This document shows positions 46,357-51,914 of a stretch of 64,000 nt of DNA, piece after piece. Made by a program: the position numbers and the translations under genes. The notes beneath the pieces were generated by a model that did no database searches, was not told where the DNA came from, and saw nothing but the letters and a program-made list of their open reading frames with translations. This stretch comes from Sulfuritalea sp. (GTDB lineage: Bacteria > Pseudomonadota > Gammaproteobacteria > Burkholderiales > Rhodocyclaceae): positions 38,904 to 102,903 of the forward strand of contig JALHPU010000015.1 of NCBI GenBank assembly GCA_022842325.1, given 5' to 3'. The first letter of the stretch is position 1. The number at the start of each line of letters is the position of its first letter.

Positions 46357-46433
46357 TGGTGGTGATGGCAGGAGTCGAACCTACGCTCGGTCGATTATGA
46401 GTCGACTGCTTTTACCAGCTAAGCTACATCACC
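46357..46433 (-). tRNA. tRNA-Met (CAT), elongator type likely
   Basis: Acceptor GGTGATG/CATCACC, anticodon stem GTCGA/TCGAC with loop CTCATAA, CCA encoded. A paired first base and absence of three G-C pairs in the anticodon stem argue against an initiator; a CAT anticodon could also be an Ile (AUA) tRNA modified by TilS. Confidence 0.87.
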
Positions 46434-46437
46434 AAAG

Positions 46438-46511
46438 TGGCCTCCCCGGTAGGATTCGAACCCACGCGATCACGGACTAGAAAACCGTGCGGCACTCCAG
46501 GGCGCGAGGAG
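46438..46511 (-). tRNA. tRNA-Arg (TCT), divergent
   Basis: Acceptor CTCCTCG/CGGGGAG and T-arm GTGGG/CCTAC are good and CCA is encoded. The D-arm is abnormal (GCCCTGGAGTGC) and the anticodon stem ACGGT/TCCGT has a T-T mismatch next to loop TTTCTAG. Possibly degenerate. Confidence 0.6.
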
Positions 46512-46520
46512 AAGTTGGAA

Positions 46521-46607
46521 TGGTCGGACAAGTCGGATTCGAACCGACATCCCTTGCGGGCTCATCGCTTTTAAGGCGTGGGCGTCTGCCGATTGCGCCA
46601 CTGTCCG
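46521..46607 (-). tRNA. tRNA-Leu (TAA)
   Basis: Class II tRNA, 87 bases with CCA; long variable arm (GAGCCCGCAAGGGATG), loop CTTAAAA, acceptor CGGACAG/TTGTCCG. Reads UUA. Confidence 0.88.
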
Positions 46608-46608
46608 G

Positions 46609-46691
46609 TGGTGCTCCACGTCGGATTCGAACCGACAAAGGCCGAGCTTCTAAGACTCGTAGCTGTACCAATTTGCATTAGCCAGCGGAGC
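46609..46691 (-). tRNA. tRNA with Leu anticodon (TAG) on a class I scaffold
   Basis: Acceptor GCTCCGC/GTGGAGC, anticodon stem CGAGT/GCTCG with loop CTTAGAA, T-loop TTCGAAT, CCA encoded. The variable region is short, unlike normal class II leucine tRNAs, and the D-loop is long (AATGCAAATTGGTAC). Isotype by anticodon only. Confidence 0.7.
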
Positions 46692-46694
46692 ATT

Positions 46695-46772
46695 TGGTGC
46701 GAAGCCCCGGACTTGAACCGGGAAACCCCAACTTTTGAGGATGGGAGGTATGCCAATTCCCGTCAGCTTCGC
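46695..46772 (-). tRNA. tRNA with Leu anticodon (CAA) on a class I scaffold
   Basis: Acceptor GCGAAGC/GCTTCGC, T-stem CCCGG/CCGGG, CCA encoded; anticodon stem CCATC/GTTGG has one T-T mismatch, loop CTCAAAA. Variable region only about 5 bases (GGTTT). Confidence 0.68.
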
Positions 46773-46776
46773 ATAT

Positions 46777-46853
46777 TGGTGCCTTCCCCGAGATTCGAAC
46801 TCGGAACATCTGGTTCCTGAAACCAGCGCGTCTTCCAATTGCGCCAGGAAGGC
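46777..46853 (-). tRNA. tRNA with Leu anticodon (CAG) on a class I scaffold
   Basis: Acceptor GCCTTCC/GGAAGGC, anticodon stem CTGGT/ACCAG with loop TTCAGGA, T-stem CCGAG/CTCGG, CCA encoded. Variable region ATGTT is short. All stems are clean, so this is probably a working tRNA. Confidence 0.78.
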
Positions 46854-46862
46854 ATTCATTGA

Positions 46863-46949
46863 TGGTGCCCAGAGCGAGAGTCGAACTCGCACGTCATTGC
46901 TGACGCTACCCCCTCAAGGTAGTGTGTCTGCCATTTCCACCACCTGGGC
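46863..46949 (-). tRNA. tRNA-Leu (GAG)
   Basis: Class II, 87 bases with CCA: acceptor GCCCAGG/TCTGGGC, anticodon stem CTACC/GGTAG with loop TTGAGGG, variable arm CGTCAGCAATGACGT. Reads CUC/CUU. Confidence 0.93.
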
Positions 46950-46953
46950 CTAT

Positions 46954-47029
46954 TGGTGCGTCATGTCTGGATCGAACAGACGACATCCGCTTTGTAGGAG
47001 CGGCGCTCTACCATCTGAGCTAACGACGC
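46954..47029 (-). tRNA. tRNA-Val (TAC)
   Basis: Acceptor GCGTCGT/ATGACGC, D-stem GCTC/GAGC, anticodon stem CCGCT/AGCGG with loop CCTACAA, T-stem GTCTG/CAGAC, CCA encoded. Confidence 0.93.
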
Positions 47030-47040
47030 GTGTTGGGTTT

Positions 47041-47127
47041 TGGAGGAGAGGGCGAGGCTCGAACTCGCATGCCCTTTCGGACAACACATTAGCAGTGTGC
47101 CGGCTTACCGATTCGCCACACCTCTCC
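47041..47127 (-). tRNA. tRNA-Ser (GCT)
   Basis: Class II with variable arm GTCCGAAAGGGCAT; acceptor GGAGAGG/CCTCTCC, loop CTGCTAA, T-loop TTCGAGC, CCA encoded. Reads AGC/AGU. Confidence 0.92.
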
Positions 47128-47144
47128 GGATTATGCAGATGCAT

Positions 47145-47220
47145 TGGCCTCGCTGACAGGAGTCGAACCCATGGCCTCCGCGTTCGTAGCACGGCGCTCT
47201 TCCAGCTGAGCTACAGCGAG
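47145..47220 (-). tRNA. tRNA-Arg (ACG)
   Basis: Acceptor CTCGCTG/CAGCGAG, D-stem GCTC/GAGC, anticodon stem CCGTG/CGCGG with loop CTACGAA, CCA encoded. A34 would need deamination by TadA to read CGC/CGA. Confidence 0.92.
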
Positions 47221-47227
47221 ATTGATC

Positions 47228-47319
47228 TGGCGGAAGGAGAGCGAGTCGAACGCTCGCGCCATATTGCTATGACCATCTGTTTTCGAAACAGCGCCGTTTG
47301 GCCTCTCCGGCATCCTTCC
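47228..47319 (-). tRNA. tRNA-Ser (CGA)
   Basis: Class II, 92 bases; acceptor GGAAGGA/TCCTTCC, loop TTCGAAA, variable arm GGTCATAGCAATATGGC, T-stem GCGAG-like, CCA encoded. Reads UCG. Confidence 0.9.
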
Positions 47320-47325
47320 ATTTTC

Positions 47326-47401
47326 TGGCGACCCTTGATGGTCTCGAACCACCTGCCTTCGGATTTGGAAACCGACGCTCTACCCGGTGAGCTAAAGGGC
47401 C
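47326..47401 (-). tRNA. tRNA-Trp (CCA)
   Basis: Acceptor GGCCCTT/AAGGGTC, D-stem GCTC/GAGC, anticodon stem TCGGT/TCCGA with loop TTCCAAA, T-stem GGTGG/CCATC, CCA encoded. Confidence 0.92.
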
Positions 47402-47407
47402 AATCGT

Positions 47408-47483
47408 TGGTGCCTGTTGTTCGGATCGAACGAACGACATCCGCCTTATCGAGACGGCGCTCTGCCAACTGAGCTAAACAGGC
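47408..47483 (-). tRNA. tRNA-Ile (GAT) with C at position 33
   Basis: Acceptor GCCTGTT/AACAGGC, anticodon stem CCGTC/GGCGG, T-stem GTTCG/CGAAC, CCA encoded. The loop is TCGATAA, so position 33 is C where nearly all tRNAs have U. Confidence 0.85.
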
Positions 47484-47488
47484 GTTGC

Positions 47489-47580
47489 TGGAAGAGAGGG
47501 CGAGGTTCGAACTCGCGTGCCGCATTGCTGCGACCATCACATTTCCAATGTGCGCCATTTAGCCTCTCTGGCACCTCTCC
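47489..47580 (-). tRNA. tRNA-Ser (GGA)
   Basis: Class II, 92 bases; acceptor GGAGAGG/CCTCTCT, loop TTGGAAA, variable arm GGTCGCAGCAATGCGGC, T-stem GCGAG/CTCGC, CCA encoded. Close relative of the Ser(CGA) gene nearby. Confidence 0.92.
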
Positions 47581-47811
47581 ATTGTTTGGGCAAGCCTGCG
47601 CGTGGCCGCCATCACTCATCCGGGAGCCGCCCGACAGGTGATGGCGCGGGATCTCCCCTGCGCAGTGGGGTTAGCTGGCTAGGCATGGCTTTAGTTGCTG
47701 CTTGCTTTCTGGCGGAAGATGGAGCACTTGAAGCCCACGCCCAAGGCGAATGGGCGCCCTCTGTTTTCAAGGCAGTGCCGGCACGCCTGTCCGGTTCATC
47801 TTCCATGTCTG

Positions 47812-47887
47812 TGGTCGGAGTGGAGAGATTCGAACTCCCGTCTGCCTGCTCCCAAAGCAGGCCGTCTGACCGCTGGCTTACACTCCG
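47812..47887 (-). tRNA. tRNA-Pro (TGG)
   Basis: Acceptor CGGAGTG/CACTCCG, anticodon stem CCTGC/GCAGG with loop TTTGGGA, T-loop TTCGAAT, CCA encoded. Preceded (in transcription) by the Met(CAT) gene. Confidence 0.92.
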
Positions 47888-47894
47888 AATAGGG

Positions 47895-47965
47895 TTGCGG
47901 GAGAAGGAATCGAACCTTCGTCGCAGCGGCTTATGAGACCGCGCGGCCTACCAGCAGGCTTCCCG
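47895..47965 (-). tRNA. tRNA-Met (CAT), possibly initiator-like
   Basis: Acceptor AGCGGGA/TCCCGCA has an unpaired first position (A1-A72), a feature of initiator tRNAs; anticodon stem GCGGT/GCCGC with loop CTCATAA lacks the three G-C pairs of true initiators. CCA not encoded (CCC). D-arm is short. Role uncertain. Confidence 0.75.
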
Positions 47966-47971
47966 CTGAAG

Positions 47972-48049
47972 CATGGCTCCCCGATCACGGTTCGAACGTG
48001 AGACCTGGCGGTTAACAGCCGCCCGCTCTGCCAACTGAGCTATCGAGGA
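47972..48049 (-). tRNA. tRNA-Asn (GTT)
   Basis: Acceptor TCCTCGA/TCGGGGA, D-stem GCTC/GAGC, anticodon stem GGCGG/CCGCC with loop CTGTTAA, T-stem TCACG/CGTGA, CCA encoded. Confidence 0.93.
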
Positions 48050-48059
48050 ATTGAAACTC

Positions 48060-48132
48060 CAATCGCATGGTGACTGCTGAGCGAGTTGAATCGCTACCGG
48101 CGCCGGGCGCCGTTTCACTCACCATGCGATTG
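48060..48132. repeat. inverted repeat enclosing a tRNA 3'-half remnant
   Basis: CAATCGCATGGTGA at 48060-48073 and its exact complement TCACCATGCGATTG at 48119-48132 enclose 45 bases. On the minus strand the inside contains AGCGATTCAACTCGCT, a T-arm, followed by a CACCA end, and GGCGCCCGGCGCC, an anticodon-arm-like hairpin, but no matching 5' acceptor. It looks like a tRNA gene whose 5' end was lost or reshaped. Confidence 0.5.
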
Positions 48133-48345
48133 AAGCCTTGTTGAATGGTAGGAGCGGAGAGATTCAAACTCATCCTTGGCCCGGTTAAAAGCCGGGTGCC
48201 TGGTCACTAGGCTACGCTCCCACAGTTCCATATTTGCTGCTCGCCGCGTGGCCTTTTCGCTCTTGCCATGCGCCCCAGCCTTGCGGAATAACGCTGGTGC
48301 GACCAGTGGATTCCTCGGCCGCACCAGCAGGGTCTTTCGTTTCAT
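48115..48345 (-). CDS. small basic protein inside the tRNA array
   Basis: Starts at ATG 48345 behind AGGAG (6 bases), giving MKRKTLLVRPRNPLVAPALF, RKAGAHGKSEKATRRAANME and further residues; the frame then runs into the tRNA-Lys gene and stops at 48115. The first 45 residues are strongly basic and resemble a small conserved protein I recall from Burkholderiales phages (RPRNPLV-A-FRKAGAH), whose C-terminus there is variable. It overlaps tRNA-Lys completely, so either only the N-terminal part matters or the tRNA was inserted into the gene. The function is unknown. Confidence 0.55.
   Translation of the reverse strand: MKRKTLLVRPRNPLVAPALFRKAGAHGKSEKATRRAANMELWERSLVTRHPAFNRAKDEFESLRSYHSTRLQSHGE
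48146..48221 (-). tRNA. tRNA-Lys (TTT), somewhat degenerate
   Basis: Acceptor GGGAGCG/CGCTCCT, anticodon stem CCCGG/CCGGG with loop CTTTTAA, CCA encoded. T-loop is TTTGAAT instead of TTCGAAT and the T-stem has two mismatches. Confidence 0.8.
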
Positions 48346-48696
48346 CTCGATCTCCTAATTGGTTGAATGTCAGCCAATGCGCTGACGCGATCCGGCGGGC
48401 ACGATGTCCTCGCTTCCTTGCCGAAGATGCAGGTTGCTGCGATGCCGGAATGCGCGCTCGCCGAGCTTCACCCATCGGTTCCCCGCGGTGGTGTGCTTTG
48501 CGTGTTGGCATTGCCGGCACGAGCAAGATTTTGGTGTTGCTTTCACCGGTCACCTCCCTTCGTTCGTTGCCAGGCGCAGGTTCCGCTCCTGCCTGCGGCG
48601 TCACCCTGTTCTCGGGACTTGCCGCCGGTTGCCATACTCCGCCGCCCTGTATGGACGGTCGACCGCGTGGCGTTCGAATCAATGCGACTCGAATCG
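48346..48696. other. non-coding spacer inside the tRNA array
   Basis: 351 bases between the small basic protein gene and tRNA-Ala. I see no tRNA, no ribosome-site-supported frame and no clear repeat; it could include the promoter of the downstream part of the array. Confidence 0.4.
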
Positions 48697-48768
48697 TGGT
48701 GGAGAATGTGAGGCTCGAACTCACCGAAGGTTGCTTGCAAAGCATCCCTGCGCCCCTGCGCATTCCCC
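48697..48768 (-). tRNA. tRNA-Ala (TGC), reduced D-arm
   Basis: Acceptor GGGGAAT/ATTCTCC, loop TTTGCAA, T-stem GTGAG/CTCAC, CCA encoded. The D region (GCGCAGGGGCGCAGG) is short and unusual and the anticodon stem GATGC/GCAAC has one mismatch; 72 bases in all. It also lacks the G3-U70 pair in perfect form: position 3 is G opposite T, which does satisfy it. Confidence 0.75.
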
Positions 48769-49026
48769 GTGTTCATCCGGCGGCGTATATTCAATGGAGA
48801 CCGGCCCCGGTTTTGATCGGTTCACGCTACTGATCGCCCGCGCAACTCCGCCAATTCCTGGCGGCCGGGATGCGGACATTCCCTCCTGCGCTCATTCCTG
48901 TGGTTTCCTTGCCTGGAATCGCCAGTTCGCGTAAGGCTCATTCACGCTGACAGCTTTCGTTCTGCTGCCGCTCGGGTTCCACTACCGTCTGCGGGCGACC
49001 TGCCGCAGCTCAGGTACAACATTTGC

Positions 49027-49102
49027 TGGTGCCGCCAGCAGGGATCGAACCTGCGCGACCCGCCTCTTCAGGGCGGTGCTCTACCAGCTGAGCTACAGCG
49101 GC
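49027..49102 (-). tRNA. tRNA-Phe (GAA)
   Basis: Acceptor GCCGCTG/TGGCGGC, D-stem GCTC/GAGC, anticodon stem CCGCC/GGCGG with loop CTGAAGA, T-stem GCAGG/CCTGC, CCA encoded. Confidence 0.94.
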
Positions 49103-49108
49103 AATACA

Positions 49109-49184
49109 TGGAGCGGACAGCGAGATTCGAACTCGCGGCATCGAACGTGGAAGGATCGCGCTCTACCATCTGAGCTATGTCCGC
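49109..49184 (-). tRNA. tRNA-Gly (TCC)
   Basis: Acceptor GCGGACA/TGTCCGC with discriminator T, D-stem GCTC/GAGC, loop CTTCCAC, T-stem GCGAG/CTCGC, CCA encoded. One T-T mismatch in the anticodon stem (CGATC/GTTCG). Confidence 0.88.
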
Positions 49185-49191
49185 AGTGAAG

Positions 49192-49267
49192 TGGTAGACC
49201 GTGTGGGATTCGAACCCAACCTCGCCACCTTGAAAGGGTGGTGACCTCACCAGAAGTCGAACGGTCC
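49192..49267 (-). tRNA. tRNA-Glu (TTC)
   Basis: Acceptor GGACCGT/ACGGTCT, anticodon stem CCACC/GGTGG with loop CTTTCAA, T-stem TTGGG/CCCAC-like, CCA encoded. Confidence 0.92.
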
Positions 49268-49269
49268 AT

Positions 49270-49344
49270 TGGCGCCGACGAAGAGAATCGAACTCTCATG
49301 AGGCGGATAGACAATCCGCTGCTCTACCAATGAGCCACGTCGGC
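49270..49344 (-). tRNA. tRNA-Asp (GTC)
   Basis: Acceptor GCCGACG/CGTCGGC with discriminator G, anticodon stem GCGGA/TCCGC with loop TTGTCTA, T-stem GAGAG/CTCTT, CCA encoded. Only 2 bases separate it from tRNA-Glu. Confidence 0.92.
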
Positions 49345-49501
49345 ATATTTCCAACAGGTGAGAACCCTTCGGCCGGCTCCTCGCAACGGAAGCCTCCGGC
49401 AGTCCGAATCGACGAATCGGCGGTGGTACCCGGCATCCGATTTCGTCCCGTGCGTATCGCTTCCCGATGTACCAGATCGGGATCGAAAGGCGCTCGCCTG
49501 T

Positions 49502-49577
49502 TGGAGCGGACAATCGGTCTCGAACCGATCACCTCGACCTTGGCAAGGTCGCGTTCTGCCAACTGAACTATGTCCGC
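49502..49577 (-). tRNA. tRNA-Gly (GCC)
   Basis: Acceptor GCGGACA/TGTCCGC, D-stem GTTC/GAAC, anticodon stem CGACC/GGTCG with loop TTGCCAA, T-stem ATCGG/CCGAT, CCA encoded. Confidence 0.93.
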
Positions 49578-49862
49578 AAACTACAACGCTGGCAGCCAAT
49601 GCGCGTGTTATCTCACCTGCCAGGCCCCATGCCCGACAGCGAACACCGCAGTTGTCCCGCACGTCGGCACACCAGCCGCCAGCGCTTCTACAACCGTCCC
49701 GAATTGTTAGAGATCGTTCCAGTGCCCGGCTATTCCGGGATGGGCCTGATGAGCTTCCACCAGGGCTATTTTTACTTGCCGAGACCCCACGCCTTGCGGG
49801 TTATCTCGATGATTTGTTGCAGTTCGTTGCTCATTTCCTGTTCCCTTGGCTACTACCGTTAC
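49578..49862. other. spacer in the tRNA array with a possible 20-aa leader frame
   Basis: No tRNA was seen in these 285 bases. On the minus strand 49834-49772 encodes a 20-residue peptide (MSNELQQIIEITRKAWGLGK) with GGGAACAGGAA before its ATG. It is too short to judge, but it is the only protein-like frame here. Confidence 0.3.
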
Positions 49863-49947
49863 TGGTGGGTGCGGATGGATTCGAACCACCGTGCCTCGTG
49901 AGACCTGATTTACAGTCAGGCGCATTCAACCGCTCTGCCACACACCC
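49863..49947 (-). tRNA. tRNA-Tyr (GTA)
   Basis: Class II with variable arm TCTCACGAGGCAC; acceptor GGGTGTG/CGCACCC, anticodon stem CCTGA/TCAGG with loop CTGTAAA, T-loop TTCGAAT, CCA encoded. First tRNA of the array in transcription order. Confidence 0.93.
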
Positions 49948-49967
49948 AAAAACTTGCCTTGAAAATG

Positions 49968-50008
49968 CACAAGGCCCGGAGTCCTGTTCGGAGCATCCGG
50001 GCCTTGTG
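49968..50008 (-). terminator. hairpin upstream of the tRNA array
   Basis: CACAAGGCCCGGA and TCCGGGCCTTGTG form a 13-bp perfect stem around a 15-base loop. On the minus strand it is followed by CATTTTC, so it may end or attenuate a transcript that comes from the small gene at 50039-50218 before the tRNA genes. Confidence 0.55.
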
Positions 50009-50038
50009 GCCTTCGATCTTTCGATCTATCGGTTGGAG

Positions 50039-50218
50039 TTATCCATCTCCATCCGGGATGCTTGCCTGTCTGTTCCAATCGTTGTGCTCATATCCAAACG
50101 GCGCACTAATTGGGCAGCCTGCGGGTGACGTACCAAGTACGGACGACAGGGCGCGCAAGGACATGGCTATCGCCTGCCGCTTGCTTGTTCTGCCGATGGT
50201 GACTCGTAAGTGATGCAC
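50039..50218 (-). CDS. small hypothetical protein upstream of the tRNA array
   Basis: A 59-aa frame from GTG 50218, which has CCAGGAG 7 bases upstream (minus strand). The product starts MHHLRVTIGRTSKRQAIAMS and is moderately basic; the rest has Cys and Pro but no motif I know. It ends 31 bases before a terminator-like hairpin. Support is the ribosome site and position only. Confidence 0.4.
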   Translation of the reverse strand: MHHLRVTIGRTSKRQAIAMSLRALSSVLGTSPAGCPISAPFGYEHNDWNRQASIPDGDG

Positions 50219-50318
50219 GTCGAACTCCTGGTTAAGTTGTTGGGGAAATGCGCCCGCCACTCGATAACGCACAGTATGCGGAAGGAGTTGACACGAATCA
50301 ACAACTATCTGCAAATAC

Positions 50319-50367
50319 TTTGCACGGCGTGCAAATAATTGTCGTTTGGATGCAACATTGTTACAAT
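50319..50367 (+). promoter_or_regulatory. promoter and operator of the XRE gene; leaderless start
   Basis: TTTGCACGGCGTGCAAA (50319-50335) is a perfect dyad, a likely self-binding site. TTGTCG at 50339-50344 and TACAAT at 50362-50367, 17 bases apart, make a good sigma-70 promoter. The ATG at 50374 is only 6 bases beyond the -10 box, so transcription probably begins at or very near the start codon and the message would be leaderless. Confidence 0.6.
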
Positions 50368-50373
50368 CTGCTC

Positions 50374-50619
50374 ATGCCTAGAAAGAAATCGAATCCCCGC
50401 CGCACCGTCGTGTGGCGCGTTCGTGTGCTGATGGCCGAACGCAATGTGCGCTCCGTCTCGGAGCTGGTACGCCGCATGGAGGACATCGGTGTTTCCATTT
50501 CCATTGCGCAGCTTGGTCGCCTCATAGACGGCAAGACGCAGCACTGGAGTCAGGAGGTCATTGAGGGATTGATGACGATACTGGAGTGCCAGGTCGGCGA
50601 CCTCTGGAAAGAACGGTGA
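50374..50619 (+). CDS. XRE-family (Cro/C1-type) regulator
   Basis: An 81-aa DNA-binding protein: basic N-terminus (MPRKKSNPRRTVVWRVRVLM), helix-turn-helix (SVSELVRRMEDIGVSISIAQ, LGRLIDGKTQHWSQEVIEGL) and a C-terminal helix (LMTILECQVGDLWK). This is the YozG/HTH_26-like subgroup often found as small regulators of mobile elements. The start at 50374 has no ribosome site, in line with a leaderless message. Its stop codon abuts the stop of the convergent zinc-peptidase-like gene. It may control element maintenance or excision. Confidence 0.9.
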   Translation: MPRKKSNPRRTVVWRVRVLMAERNVRSVSELVRRMEDIGVSISIAQLGRLIDGKTQHWSQEVIEGLMTILECQVGDLWKER

Positions 50620-51468
50620 TTACGGTCGAACCGTGATGCAAGATTTTTCAGGCGAACAGCGACCGAGAATGCGTTTCCAGCCATTGCGCGCTGCCACGGC
50701 TTCGCCAAGAATGTCGAGATACTCTTCGCCGTCGACGCGCTCATCCCCGGGTAATGGTTTCAGCGCCAATTCCGCCAATAGTTTTTGCCGATGTTTCTGA
50801 TCAACGCCCAGTTCGAGAATCCGGCTGTAAGCCTCGCATGCATAGGCGAAGGTTTCTCGCTTCCGAAACTCGATCTCGAGCAACCATTCCCTGCGACGTG
50901 AGGACGGCAGCCCCAGGGTTTCGCGCTTGCAGTTGTGAAAAACGTGCGCGGCCTCATGAAGCACGTAGTCCTCGAAGTGGTTCTTGGTATGGAAATAGTC
51001 AGTCGAGACATAGCAGGTGGTTCCGATACCGAGCCCGAGAAGCTGGGGGGCATCCTCCGCAAGCAGTTCCGCCGAGCAGCTTGCCAGATAAAGGTTCGCC
51101 AGGTCCCATGCCGTGCCGAGCCAGGTCATGTCTCGAAGAACCGAAACGATATTTTCTGGCGTCAGGAACACGACCGAGCGCTCAAGCACGGACAGCACGA
51201 TCTCCTGCTCGGACCGAGGGAAGAACCCCTTCACCATTGCACTGAACTTCTGCCGTGAAAACTGATGGAGATCCATGCCATCGGGGATGGCCAGACCTTG
51301 CTGGCTTTCGGTGCGCCGCAATACCTCGGCGATGAGTGCGTCTCGAAGGTTTGCAGTGCCGATCCGTGACTTGTCGAGGACGCCATTTCCGGGCCAGGCA
51401 AAAAACATCGGATCGTGCTCGCCGGTCTTCAGGTAGGCTTGAATTGCGTCGTGAGGTCTCACAGCCAT
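50620..51468 (-). CDS. zinc-metallopeptidase-like protein of a mobile element
   Basis: A 282-aa protein starting at ATG 51468 (MAVRPHDAIQAYLKTG; an in-frame extension to 51594 is unlikely). It contains HEAAHVFHN within DYVLHEAAHVFHNCKRE, the HExxH zinc-binding motif, with a downstream Glu-rich helix (ETFAYACEAYSRILEL) that could give the third ligand. The layout resembles small HExxH proteins carried on integrative elements next to XRE regulators, such as ImmA, but the family differs. A role in cleaving a regulator is inference. Confidence 0.72.
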   Translation of the reverse strand: MAVRPHDAIQAYLKTGEHDPMFFAWPGNGVLDKSRIGTANLRDALIAEVLRRTESQQGLAIPDGMDLHQFSRQKFSAMVKGFFPRSEQEIVLSVLERSVVFLTPENIVSVLRDMTWLGTAWDLANLYLASCSAELLAEDAPQLLGLGIGTTCYVSTDYFHTKNHFEDYVLHEAAHVFHNCKRETLGLPSSRRREWLLEIEFRKRETFAYACEAYSRILELGVDQKHRQKLLAELALKPLPGDERVDGEEYLDILGEAVAARNGWKRILGRCSPEKSCITVRP

Positions 51469-51790
51469 GGTCGATGGGTTCAAGAGTTTTTGCGGAATCG
51501 CAAACGATAGGGGACTTATTGCTGTCGCGCAAATAAAGACGACAGCGTTGCTCGAATTGGCGCGTATGCCATTCATGATAACTGCCATTATCAAGAATGC
51601 GATTTTTCTGCGATAACTTCGGGGCCTGCGGATCGGGTAGCCGGACCGCCATTAATATCAGGGCGTTGCAGTACATTTATCGGTGATGCCGCGTGTGTGC
51701 CCTGTCTGGGATTGCAGCGTGACCGTGATGGCATGCAGTCGACCTACAGCCGACTGCTAGTCGCACCATGAATTGTGCGAGTGGAGAACT

Positions 51791-51914
51791 GTCGACCGCC
51801 AGAGCACTTTCAGAGAACAATCATCCCTGCGGTAGATTGCATCAGTCGACCGTCAAAGCACTTCCAGTCGACGTGACGGTAATGAGGATGAAGTCAGTCG
51901 ACCGCCAGAGAACC
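51791..51914. repeat. three copies of a 17-bp operator-like motif upstream (right) of the zinc-peptidase-like gene
   Basis: GTCGACCGCCAGAGCAC at 51791, GTCGACCGTCAAAGCAC at 51846 and GTCGACCGCCAGAGAAC at 51898, all in the same orientation and spaced 52-55 bases apart. Three more copies stand before the parM gene (55319-55447). The spacing is about five helix turns. The last copy lies within the end of the WGR gene. Confidence 0.7.

Noticed and set aside
46735..47472. A 245-codon plus-strand frame across the tRNA array
   Set aside because: It is built of the complements of T-loops (repeats like SRTRTSL, SNSHALSDN); each repeat falls on a tRNA gene, so it is not a protein.
45861..49947. Regularly spaced repeats that might be taken for a CRISPR array
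   Set aside because: The repeats are tRNA T-arms and acceptor ends; the units differ in sequence throughout and fold as cloverleaves; no cas genes are present.
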